A program made the translations under genes and the position numbers. A stretch of 63,276 bases of DNA, taken from contig NZ_SMKT01000037.1 of assembly GCF_004348735.1 (NCBI RefSeq), positions 1-63,276 on the forward strand, read 5' to 3'. A model generated the notes under the pieces. It made no database searches. It saw only the letters and a list, made by a program, of their open reading frames with translations, and was not told the origin of the DNA. Of the stretch, positions 1 through 6,841 are shown in pieces (position 1 is the stretch's first letter; every line of letters begins with the position of its first letter). Source of the stretch: Actinomadura sp. KC06 (GTDB taxonomy: Bacteria; Actinomycetota; Actinomycetes; Streptosporangiales; Streptosporangiaceae).

Positions 1-48
1 CCTGTCACCCCGCCGCCCACCGGGGAGCAGACGCGGATACTCAGACAG

Positions 49-120
49 CTCCGCCGCCAGGACTTGAACCTGAACCTTTAGGACCAAAACCTACTGCGCT
101 GCCAATTACGCTACGGCGGA
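49..120 (-). tRNA. tRNA-Gln (anticodon TTG)
   Basis: On the minus strand the segment folds as a standard cloverleaf. The 7-bp acceptor stem pairs TCCGCCG with CGGCGGA, followed by discriminator G. The D arm contains AATTGGCA, and the T arm has loop TTCAAGT closed by CAGG/CCTG. The anticodon loop TTTTGGT places TTG at positions 34-36, which reads CAA (glutamine). The last anticodon-stem pair is mismatched (G/A). CCA is not encoded at the 3' end. A short CCCCG/CGGGG dyad at 8-25 lies just downstream and could end the transcript, but it is weak. Confidence 0.93.
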
Positions 121-234
121 CCGATCGGACGGCTCGCATGGGACCTGCACGCCGACCGGTCCCTACGATACTCACACACGCGCAGACGAGCCCACCTCAT
201 TCCCCCGAGGCGCACCGCCTGCTGACGATCTCCT

Positions 235-663
235 TCATGCTCTGATCCGAACGCGCGAGGAGGCGAGCATCAGCAGCTCCGGGGCCAAGCATGGCGCCCG
301 TTCACGGCGCCGGTAGGACTTGTCCTTCTCCCCCTCGCACCAGTAGACGAGCGCACCGGCCAACAGCGTCTCTCGTTCGGAGAGCTCACCGGCCTCCCGA
401 CAGGCGGCGAGCTTCACCTCCTGGCGTCCGGCCTCGCGTGCGATGTGTGTCGGCTCCCAGCGCGACTTCCACATCGCCGCGACCCGTTCTTGTTCATGGC
501 CCGGCCGTGGCGGGGCGGTGACGTCCCTTAACCAGAGGGAGCAGGTGCTGATGGAGATGTCGAGCGAGCCTGCGATCTCGCGGTAGGTCCAGCCTTGGCG
601 GCGGAGTTCGATGGCCTTGGGCTTGAGCTTGTCTCGGATCTCGTCCGGCATCGGTCCACTCAT
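235..663 (-). pseudogene. C-terminally truncated helix-turn-helix protein
   Basis: The 142-residue product starts with a resolvase/XRE-like HTH segment (ELRRQGWTYREIAGSLDIS, residues about 20-38). It continues into a conserved block (LLAGALVYWCEGEKDK then SYRRRER) that I recall from longer actinomycete HTH proteins of unknown function. In those relatives the YRRRE block is followed by roughly 80-100 more residues of a conserved C-terminal domain. Here the frame runs into unrelated sequence (APCLAPELLML) and stops. The missing half is not visible in the 114 bp before tRNA-Gln, so this looks like a deletion remnant and not a simple frameshift. It is on the same strand as the tRNA and just upstream of it. 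The start could be 663 or 651. A shorter functional paralogue cannot be excluded. Confidence 0.5.
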
Positions 664-1024
664 GAGGGAAGCTTATCGGCGAATTTAACCCCTCGTAGTC
701 AGTTCGTTACCTAGTGCATTGTAAAGGTCCGGTCGATTTTACCGGTTTGGAGTAGGGCGTCCCGGACGGGGCATGCCATCCCAGGACGGCCGGCCAGCGA
801 ACCTTCGGCGAGCGTTGCGCGTTCGTCCTGGGTGAGGGGCATATCGCCATTCTTCCGTGCGTCCGGGACACAAGGGCGTAGTCGGGCGACAGAGACAGAA
901 GAGTGTTTTGTTGCCTGTTGGGGCAGTTTCCTCCTGAATTTACCGTTGACCAGGTTCCAACCTACGGTTCCGTAGGTTACGTTGGCGTAGGTAAGGCCCC
1001 GAAGCCGCAGGGAGTGGTGACGCA
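664..1024. other. Non-coding region before the desaturase; possible gene remnant plus promoter
   Basis: These 360 bases have visibly lower GC than the flanks and no convincing gene. A 44-codon minus-strand frame ending at 711 has no ribosome binding site and no recognisable domain; it may be decayed coding sequence. The right end holds the desaturase promoter: TTGACC at 946-951 is a plausible -35 element, followed by the double dyad annotated separately. A Shine-Dalgarno GGAG at 1011-1014 precedes the desaturase start. Confidence 0.6.
959..990. promoter_or_regulatory. Double dyad operator of the desaturase-tetR operon
   Basis: Two copies of CTACG-N4-CGTAG lie 15 bp apart: CTACGGTTCCGTAG at 962-975 and TTACGTTGGCGTAG at 977-990. 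The first extends to a 9-bp inverted repeat AACCTACGG/CCGTAGGTT (959-978). The pair overlaps the likely promoter 35-65 bp upstream of the desaturase start. TetR regulators of desaturases and fatty-acid genes bind dyads of this size, and the TetR gene is the next gene in the operon, so autoregulation is the simplest reading (inference). Confidence 0.65.
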
Positions 1025-1978
1025 ATGACGACAGCGCCGGCCGTGGATCCGCCCCGACCGCAGAAGCGCCCGGAGACAGAGCCCGTCCCCCAGGGGAACG
1101 CCGAACGAGTGCTGGTCGCGGTGTTCACCGGCGTTCCGTTCCTGGCCCTGTTCGCGGCGATCCCGCTGGCCTGGGGCAGCTTCCTCGGCTGGACGGACGT
1201 CGTCCTCATGGCGGTGTTCTACGTGCTGTCCGCGGGCGGCGTCACGGTCGGGTACCACCGGCACTTCACGCACGGCTCGTTCCGGGCCAAGCGCCCGCTG
1301 AAGGTCTTCCTGGCGATCGCCGGGAGCCTGGCGATCGAAGGCCCCGTGATCATGTGGGTCGCCGACCACCGCCGTCATCACAAGCACTCGGACAAGGAGA
1401 TGGACCCGCACTCCCCGTGGCGCTTCGGCAACGACTGGAAGGCGCTGACGAAGGGGCTGGCGTGGGCGCACTACGGGTGGCTGTTCGACGGCAACCGGAC
1501 GTCCAAGCGCCGGTTCGCCAAGGACCTGCTCGACGACCCGGACATCAGGCGCATCCATCTCGCGTTCCCCGGGCTGGTGGCGGTGTCGTTCCTGCTCCCG
1601 GCGCTGATCGGCGGCATGGTCTCGATGTCGTGGGCCGGGTTCCTGACGGCGCTGTTCTGGGCGGGGTTCGTCCGGATCACGCTCGTCCACCACGTCACCT
1701 GGTCGATCAATTCCATCTGCCACACGTTCGGCAAGGAGGACTTCGAGGTCCGCGACAAGTCCCGGAACGTGTGGTGGCTCGCCATTCCCTCGCTGGGCGA
1801 GTCGTGGCACAACCTGCACCATTCGGACCCGACGTGCGCACGTCACGGGGTGCTGAAGGGGCAGATCGACATCAGCGCGCGGTTCATCTGGCTGTTCGAG
1901 AAGGCGGGCTGGGCCTATGACGTCCGGTGGCCGAACGCCGACCGGCTGGCCGCGAAACGCACCAAGCAGGCGGTGTGA
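1025..1978 (+). CDS. Membrane acyl-CoA (delta-9 type) fatty acid desaturase
   Basis: The 317-residue integral membrane di-iron desaturase introduces a double bond into long-chain acyl chains, using O2 and electrons from a ferredoxin/reductase partner. All three histidine boxes are present: HRHFTH (about residues 78-83), HRRHH (about 115-119) and HNLHH (about 262-266). Hydrophobic segments lie at about 28-72, 92-110 and 180-215, as expected for the family. ATG is preceded by GGAG. The last codon overlaps a GTG start of the TetR gene, so the pair is translationally coupled. An operator-like double dyad precedes it, suggesting control of membrane fluidity by acyl-CoA supply. The electron-transfer partner is not encoded nearby. 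The family is clear; chain-length and position specificity are not visible. Confidence 0.95.
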   Translation: MTTAPAVDPPRPQKRPETEPVPQGNAERVLVAVFTGVPFLALFAAIPLAWGSFLGWTDVVLMAVFYVLSAGGVTVGYHRHFTHGSFRAKRPLKVFLAIAGSLAIEGPVIMWVADHRRHHKHSDKEMDPHSPWRFGNDWKALTKGLAWAHYGWLFDGNRTSKRRFAKDLLDDPDIRRIHLAFPGLVAVSFLLPALIGGMVSMSWAGFLTALFWAGFVRITLVHHVTWSINSICHTFGKEDFEVRDKSRNVWWLAIPSLGESWHNLHHSDPTCARHGVLKGQIDISARFIWLFEKAGWAYDVRWPNADRLAAKRTKQAV

Positions 1979-2787
1979 GCGCCACAATTGATCCCGTGAC
2001 AGAACCCGCTCCCAGGACCCGCAGAAAGCGGATGACCGGCAAGGAACGTCGCGAGCAGCTGCTGAACATCGGGCGGACGCTGTTCGCCGCGCGCGGGCTG
2101 GACGGCACGTCGGTGGAGGAGATCGCCTCGGCGGCGGGCGTGTCGAAGCCCGTGGTGTACGAGCACTTCGGCGGCAAGGAGGGCCTGTACGCCGTCGTCG
2201 TCGACCGGGAGTTCGAGCGGCTGCTGCGGCTCGTCACGGAGGCGCTGAACTCGGCCGTCCACTACCGGAGCAAGCTGGAGAAGGCGGCGCTGGCGCTGCT
2301 GGAGTACATCGAGGAGAACCCGGACGGCTTCCGGATCCTCGTCCGCGACTCGCACGGCGGCACCGGGACCGGCAGCTACGCGAGCCTGCTGAGCGAGATC
2401 GCCGGTGAGGTGGAGTACATCCTCGCGCAGGAGTTCGACCGGCACGGCTACGACGACAAGTTCGCGTCGCTGTACGCGCAGAGCCTGGTCGGCATGGTGG
2501 CGCTGACGGGCCAGTGGTGGCTGGACGTCCGCAAGCCGCGCCGCGAGGACGTGGCCGCGCACGTGGTGAACCTCGCGTGGAACGGCCTGTCGGGCCTGGA
2601 GCCGAGGCCGTCGCTCGATCCGCGCCGCCGCCGCAAGGAACTCGAGCGCCTGGAGAAGCGCGCGGAGAAGGCCGCCGCGAAGGCGGAGAAGGCCGAGGAG
2701 AGGGCCGCCGCCAGGGAAGAGAAGGCCGCGGCCAAGGCGCAGCGCAGGGGTCGCCGCGACTCAGAGATCGCCGACCCGTCCGCGTAA
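1975..2787 (+). CDS. TetR-family transcriptional regulator
   Basis: The product is about 270 residues with an N-terminal TetR DNA-binding domain. The HTH reads TSVEEIASAAGVSKPVVYEHF, followed by GGKEGLY, at about residues 45-75 (motif shown in two parts). The C-terminal half is the all-helical ligand domain. The final about 45 residues form a Lys/Ala/Glu-rich probable coiled coil (KAEKAEERAAAREEK). The GTG at 1975 overlaps the desaturase stop (GTGA) and has AGCAGG upstream; the GTG at 1996 is an alternative that shortens the protein by 7 residues. Being coupled to a desaturase behind paired palindromes suggests a lipid-responsive repressor of that operon. The ligand is not deducible from sequence. 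Confidence 0.9.
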   Translation: MSATIDPVTEPAPRTRRKRMTGKERREQLLNIGRTLFAARGLDGTSVEEIASAAGVSKPVVYEHFGGKEGLYAVVVDREFERLLRLVTEALNSAVHYRSKLEKAALALLEYIEENPDGFRILVRDSHGGTGTGSYASLLSEIAGEVEYILAQEFDRHGYDDKFASLYAQSLVGMVALTGQWWLDVRKPRREDVAAHVVNLAWNGLSGLEPRPSLDPRRRRKELERLEKRAEKAAAKAEKAEERAAAREEKAAAKAQRRGRRDSEIADPSA

Positions 2788-2817
2788 CGAGCACTGTGGC
2801 GCTGGTGCGTCAGCGCG

Positions 2818-3180
2818 TCAGGGCGCCGGCTGCAGGAATTCGAGGCGGTTGCCGACCGGGTCGTCGGCGTAGAACCGCCGATGTCCGGGGAACAGCCCGT
2901 CCGGCGTGACGTCGTGGCCCGCGGCGCGGAGCCGTGCGGCGAGTTCGTCCAGATCGCGGACGAGGAGTGCCGGATGGGCCTTGCGGGCGGGACGGAAGTC
3001 GCGCTCGATGCCGAGATGCAGTTCGACGCCGTCGCCCCGAAACCAGGCCCCGCCCCGCTTGGCGAGCTCGGGCGGCTTGGCGGTCTCGTCCAGGCCGAGG
3101 ACGCCGCCGTAGAAGGCGCGGAGCGCGTCCTCGCTGCCGGGCGGGGCGGCGAGGAGGACGTGGTGGACACCGGTGATCAT
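2818..3180 (-). CDS. VOC-superfamily (glyoxalase-like) protein
   Basis: The 120-residue single-domain VOC protein starts MITGVHHVLLA. It has the expected paired beta-alpha-beta-beta-beta layout: HHVLLA in the first module, VELHLG mid-way, and DPVGNRLEFLQP at the end. His7, the His in VELHLG and the Glu in LEFLQ are candidate metal ligands. The ATG at 3180 is chosen because GAGGAG lies at a good distance; the frame is open upstream without similarity to the family. It lies downstream of tam on the same strand. Two copies of the MarR-type dyad lie 200-250 bp upstream. Family members include glyoxalases, dioxygenases and drug-binding proteins; the substrate here is unknown. Confidence 0.85.
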   Translation of the reverse strand: MITGVHHVLLAAPPGSEDALRAFYGGVLGLDETAKPPELAKRGGAWFRGDGVELHLGIERDFRPARKAHPALLVRDLDELAARLRAAGHDVTPDGLFPGHRRFYADDPVGNRLEFLQPAP

Positions 3181-3385
3181 CTGTGGCTCCTCGGTGTGAC
3201 ACCGGCGGCCGGCCGGAGTTCGTCCGGGCGGCCGCCGGCCAGGGGTCGCCGGCCTCGGGTCGCGAGGCCGGGATACGCCGGACGCCGCCCGTCCGTCCGA
3301 GATGGCACACCGCAGGGGAACGAGTCGCCCTCGGCCGGACCGGGCGGCACCCCGTCCTTGGGATGCCGGGGCCGCGCACGGCATC

Positions 3386-3434
3386 TCTCGACATCAAGAC
3401 ATAGGATGCACCAGCCGATATCTTGAGGTCAAGA
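3386..3434. promoter_or_regulatory. Two MarR-type dyads between tam and the VOC gene
   Basis: TCTCGACATCAAGA (3386-3399) and TCTTGAGGTCAAGA (3421-3434) are spaced 35 bp centre to centre. The second has perfect 6-bp arms (TCTTGA/TCAAGA) and overlaps the tam stop codon. They match the perfect 14-bp palindrome in front of the MarR gene at 9143. The 248 bp from 3181 to 3428 hold no gene, so these sites most likely serve a promoter for the VOC gene. Confidence 0.55.
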
Positions 3435-4211
3435 ATCCGGCCGGGTGGCGACCACGAAGATCCGCCGGAACGGGAAAACGGTGCCGTAGTGCGCGGACGG
3501 GTACGCCTGCCGCAGCCTGTCCCGGTAGGCGTCGAGGAACTCCTCCGTCTCGCCGGGGTCGAGTGCGGACAGGACGGGGCGCAGCGCGCTGCCCTTGACC
3601 CATTCGAGGACGGGGTCGTCCCCGTGCAGTACCTGGATGTAGGTCGTCTCCCAGGCGTCGACCGCGCAGCCGTGGCGGATCAGCAGGTCGAGGTAGCCGG
3701 CCGCGTCGAGGACGGGCACGTCCCGCTGGAGCGCTCCGAGCTTGTCGCGCCACCAGTCGGAGCGGCCCAGTTCGCGCAGCAGGACGTGGCTGGGCTCGCC
3801 GAAGTTGCCGGGGACCTGGAAGGCGAGCCGTCCGCCCGGCGTGAGCGCGTCCATCCACTGGGGCAGCAGGTCGAGGTGCTCCGGGACCCACTGCAGGACG
3901 GCGTTGCTGACGATGAGGTCGACGGGCCCCTCGGGGCGCCACGCCGCGACGTCCCCGACGCGGAAGGTCAGCCGTCCCGGGATCTCGCGCCGCCGGGCCT
4001 CGGCGATCATCTCGGCCGAGCTGTCCAGGGCGTCGATGACGGCGTCCGGCCATCGGGCGGCGAGGGTCGCGGTCAGCTCCCCCGTCCCGCAGCCGAGATC
4101 GACGACGCGGGCGGGGGCGGGGCCGCCGAGGCGGCCGGCGAGTTCGCGGAAGGGCCTGGCGCGTTCGCCGCCGAAAGCCTCGTACTGCGCGGGGTCCCAC
4201 ACCGTGTTCAT
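3429..4211 (-). CDS. tam: Trans-aconitate 2-methyltransferase
   Basis: The 260-residue class I SAM-dependent methyltransferase resembles trans-aconitate methyltransferase (E. coli Tam is 252 residues). The family opening WDPAQYEAFGGERARPF is followed by SAM motif I VVDLGCGTGELTATLA at about residues 34-49. Later come DLIVSNAVLQWVPEH, and the typical mid-section LAFQVPGNFGEPSH. Tam esterifies trans-aconitate, a by-product that inhibits aconitase, and is induced in oxidative stress. The ATG at 4211 is chosen because the Tam-like sequence begins there; extra in-frame codons upstream would cross the operator. A MarR-type dyad lies 28-41 bp upstream. In Streptomyces coelicolor the MarR regulator TamR controls tam, and a TamR-like gene is present at 9175. 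Confidence 0.88.
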   Translation of the reverse strand: MNTVWDPAQYEAFGGERARPFRELAGRLGGPAPARVVDLGCGTGELTATLAARWPDAVIDALDSSAEMIAEARRREIPGRLTFRVGDVAAWRPEGPVDLIVSNAVLQWVPEHLDLLPQWMDALTPGGRLAFQVPGNFGEPSHVLLRELGRSDWWRDKLGALQRDVPVLDAAGYLDLLIRHGCAVDAWETTYIQVLHGDDPVLEWVKGSALRPVLSALDPGETEEFLDAYRDRLRQAYPSAHYGTVFPFRRIFVVATRPDS

Positions 4212-4238
4212 AGTCCGCCCTGCCCGGCTCGACGCTTG

Positions 4239-4252
4239 TCTCGATGTCAAGA
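4239..4252. promoter_or_regulatory. MarR-type dyad between tam and the patatin gene
   Basis: TCTCGATGTCAAGA differs by two bases from the perfect palindrome TCTTGATATCAAGA at 9143 and is followed by the same ATACAGG downstream context. It sits in the 80-bp divergent region between tam (start 4211) and the patatin gene (start 4292), so one bound dimer could control both. Confidence 0.6.
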
Positions 4253-4291
4253 TACAGGGTCGTCCGGGAGTGGCGCTTTAGGCTCGCCGCC

Positions 4292-5017
4292 ATGAGGCGG
4301 CGCGGAGGATCGGGCGGGTGGGCGCTGGTGCTCGGGCCGGGCGGGCCGGTCGGGACGGCATGGCTGGCGGGCCTCGCCGCCGGGCTGCGCCGGTCGGGCG
4401 TGGACCCGGCCGCCGCGGCGCTGATCGTCGGGACGTCCGCGGGCGCGATCGCCGGTGCGATGATCACGACGGGACGCGATCTCGCCGCGGTGGCCGAGCT
4501 GCCGCTCCAGGGCCGGGACAGGCCGCCGGACGAGGTGCTGCCCGAGGAACGCCACCGGGCCGGAATGGAGTACCTCGTCGGGACCGACGAATGGCCCGGC
4601 GGGCGGCACCTGCTCGTCACCGCGGTGGACGTCGAGTCGGGCGAGCCGGTCGTGTGGGACGGGAGCGACGACGGCGTCCCGCTGACGGCGGCCGTCGCGG
4701 CGAGCAGCGCCGCGCCCGGGTTCGCCGAGCCGGTGACCATCGGGGGCCGCCGCTACATGGACGGCGCGTTCGGCGGCGGGTCCAACGCGCATCTCGCGGC
4801 GGGCGCGGGCACGGTCGTCCTGATCGAGCCGCTCCCCCAGACGCCGGATGATTCCGGGGCCGACGTCTGGATCGTCCCCGATGAGCGGGCGCGCGAGGCG
4901 TTCGGCGACGACGTCGGCGACATGGCGCGCTGGACGCCCGCGTACCGGGAGGGCCTCCGGCAGGCCCCCGCGGCGGCGGAGCTGATCGCGGCGGCGGTCA
5001 GGGGCCCGGCCGGCTGA
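4292..5017 (+). CDS. Patatin-like phospholipase
   Basis: The 241-residue protein carries the complete Ser-Asp dyad of patatin/RssA-type acyl hydrolases. The oxyanion-hole glycines are in LGPGGPVGTAW (residues 14-24), the nucleophile elbow is GTSAG with Ser49, and the catalytic Asp157 is in MDGAFGGG. It lacks a signal peptide and membrane helices, so it is probably cytoplasmic. The ATG at 4292 is used; an upstream in-frame ATG at 4244 would lie inside the MarR-type dyad. It is divergent from tam with a shared operator, and its 3' end overlaps the response-regulator gene by 20 bp in convergent orientation. The lipid substrate is unknown. Confidence 0.88.
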   Translation: MRRRGGSGGWALVLGPGGPVGTAWLAGLAAGLRRSGVDPAAAALIVGTSAGAIAGAMITTGRDLAAVAELPLQGRDRPPDEVLPEERHRAGMEYLVGTDEWPGGRHLLVTAVDVESGEPVVWDGSDDGVPLTAAVAASSAAPGFAEPVTIGGRRYMDGAFGGGSNAHLAAGAGTVVLIEPLPQTPDDSGADVWIVPDERAREAFGDDVGDMARWTPAYREGLRQAPAAAELIAAAVRGPAG

Positions 5018-5642
5018 TGAGGCCGCGGTCGAGGGCGACGACGACGGCGTGGGTGCGATCGCTGACGTCGAGCTTGGCGAAGATGCGCAGCAGGTGCGTC
5101 TTGACGGTGGCCTCGGCGATGACGAGGCGGCGGCCGATGTCGGCGTTGGACAGCCCGTCCGCGACGGCGTTGAGGACGTCGGTCTCCCGCGCCGTCAGCG
5201 TCACGGGCGCGGGCCGCCGCATCCGGGCGACGAGCTTCTCCGCGACGCGGGGCGCGAGGACGGTCTCGCCGCGGGCCGCGGCGTGGATCGCGTCGACGAG
5301 CTGGTCGCGGGTCGTGTCCTTGAGGAGGTAGCCGATGGCGCCGGCCTCGATCGCGTGCTCGATGTCGGCGTCGGTGTCGTAGGTGGTGAGGACCAGGACG
5401 CGGGTCGCGGCGCCGCTCGCGACGATCCGCTCGGTGGCGGCGACGCCGTCCATGACGGGCATGCGCAGGTCGAGGAGCGCCACGTCCGGACGCAGGCGCC
5501 CGACGAGCTCGACGGCCTCGCACCCGTCGCCGGCCTCGCCGACGATGTCGAGGGTGGGTTCGGAGGCCAGCAGCGCGACGACGCCCGCGCGCATGACCGT
5601 GTGGTCGTCCACGACGATGATCCGGAGCCTGCCGTCGGTCAT
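4998..5642 (-). CDS. NarL/FixJ-type response regulator
   Basis: The 214-residue two-domain protein has an N-terminal receiver domain with acidic pair Asp12-Asp13, phospho-acceptor Asp58 (VALLDLRMPVMDG), and Lys in GYLLKD. The C-terminal LuxR HTH contains LTARETDVLNAVADGLSN and ATVKTHLLRIFAKLDV. The ATG at 5642 lies 1 bp past the kinase stop codon, so the two are co-translated. It is the last gene of an MMPL transporter/kinase/regulator operon on the minus strand. The target promoter is unknown; the operon's own transporter is an obvious candidate. Confidence 0.94.
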   Translation of the reverse strand: MTDGRLRIIVVDDHTVMRAGVVALLASEPTLDIVGEAGDGCEAVELVGRLRPDVALLDLRMPVMDGVAATERIVASGAATRVLVLTTYDTDADIEHAIEAGAIGYLLKDTTRDQLVDAIHAAARGETVLAPRVAEKLVARMRRPAPVTLTARETDVLNAVADGLSNADIGRRLVIAEATVKTHLLRIFAKLDVSDRTHAVVVALDRGLISRPGP

Positions 5643-5643
5643 G

Positions 5644-6837
5644 TCATGCCTCACCGGGATGCGGGGGGACCAGGGCGAAGACGCGGGTGCCGTCGCCGGG
5701 CGAGCTGGTCACGGTCAGCTCGCCGCCGAGTTCGGCGAGGCGGCGGCGCATGCCCTCCAGGCCGAACCCGCGCGACCCGCCGGCGGCGTCTCCGGCGCCG
5801 GCGACGATGAAGCCGCGGCCGTCGTCGGTGATCTCCAGTTCGATGCCGTGCGGGCGCCGTTCGAGGACGACGCCGACCGTGGTCGCGCCGGCGTGCTTGC
5901 GGACGTTGGCCAGGGACTCCTGCGTGCAGCGCAGGAGCGCGATCCGGGCCGTCCGGTCGCAGTCGACCTCGGGCAGGTCGGCGGTGACGGCGAGCCCGGT
6001 GTCCTCGGCGAACCGGTCGAGGGTGCGGCGCAGCGCCGCGGCGATCGAGGCGGGCGCCGCGCCGCCCTGCGCGCCGGAGCCGCCGGCGCCCGCGGCGACC
6101 AGGACGCGGGCCTCGGCGAGGTTCTCGCGGGCGGTCTGCTCGATCGAGAGGAGCTGCTGGGCGCTCCGGCGCGGGTCCGCGTCGAGGCTGTTCCGGGCCG
6201 CCTCCGCCAGGACGACGATGGACGCGAAGCCCTGCGCGAGCGTGTCGTGGATCTCGCGGGCGAGCCTTTCGCGTTCCTCGGCGGCGCCCTGGCGGCGCTG
6301 CGCCTCGGCGAGCTCCCGCTGCGTGGTCTCCAGGTCGGCGGCGAGGAGGCGGGCGCGTTCGTCGCGCTGCCCGACGACCCGGTGCATCCACAGCCCGAAC
6401 AGCACCCCGGCCGCGTAGCCGATGAGGGTGGCGATCGCGTTGCCGGTGAGGACCTCGCCGTCCCGGCCCTGCTGGACGACGTTCCCGGCGACCGTGGCCG
6501 CGGCGGCGGCGCCGCTGAGGACGACCGCGCGCCGCGGGCCTCCCGCGAAGATCCAGAAGTGCGGGAGCGACACGATCAGCAGGGAGGCGGCGCCGTCCAT
6601 CAGGTAGGAGACGCCGCCGATCCCGAGGATGAGCACGCCGAGGAACGCGTACCGGCGGACGGCGGGGTCGCCGGGGAACGTCCCGGTGATCGGGTAGGCG
6701 AGCGCGAGCACGGCCAGCAGCGCCAGCGTGGTGGACTTCGTCGCGTCCGGCTGGTCCCACACGCCCATGGCCTGCGGGACCAGTCCGAGGGTCAGCCAGA
6801 AGGCGGCGTACCAGCGGCGTAGTGCCCGTTGCGCCAT
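5644..6837 (-). CDS. NarL-family sensor histidine kinase
   Basis: The 397-residue membrane kinase has five or six N-terminal membrane segments (residues about 10-150) with hardly any extracytoplasmic loop. A coiled-coil linker follows, then a HisKA_3 dimerisation domain with His197 in REIHDTLAQGF, and an HATPase domain (LRCTQESLANVRKHA, then DDGRGF and GFGLEGMRRR). Phosphate is passed to the regulator encoded immediately downstream. With no large sensor loop, it likely senses membrane state or an intramembrane ligand, as in VraS/LiaS-type kinases (inference). It starts 4 bp after the MMPL stop codon. Confidence 0.93.
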   Translation of the reverse strand: MAQRALRRWYAAFWLTLGLVPQAMGVWDQPDATKSTTLALLAVLALAYPITGTFPGDPAVRRYAFLGVLILGIGGVSYLMDGAASLLIVSLPHFWIFAGGPRRAVVLSGAAAAATVAGNVVQQGRDGEVLTGNAIATLIGYAAGVLFGLWMHRVVGQRDERARLLAADLETTQRELAEAQRRQGAAEERERLAREIHDTLAQGFASIVVLAEAARNSLDADPRRSAQQLLSIEQTARENLAEARVLVAAGAGGSGAQGGAAPASIAAALRRTLDRFAEDTGLAVTADLPEVDCDRTARIALLRCTQESLANVRKHAGATTVGVVLERRPHGIELEITDDGRGFIVAGAGDAAGGSRGFGLEGMRRRLAELGGELTVTSSPGDGTRVFALVPPHPGEA

Positions 6838-6841
6838 GCCG

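Noticed and set aside
711..1025. 104-codon minus-strand frame before the desaturase
   Set aside because: It crosses the desaturase promoter and operators, lacks a ribosome binding site and shows no domain.
3181..3428. Small gene between the VOC gene and tam
   Set aside because: Several short frames exist on both strands, but none has a ribosome binding site, a sensible composition or similarity; the region holds two operator dyads instead.
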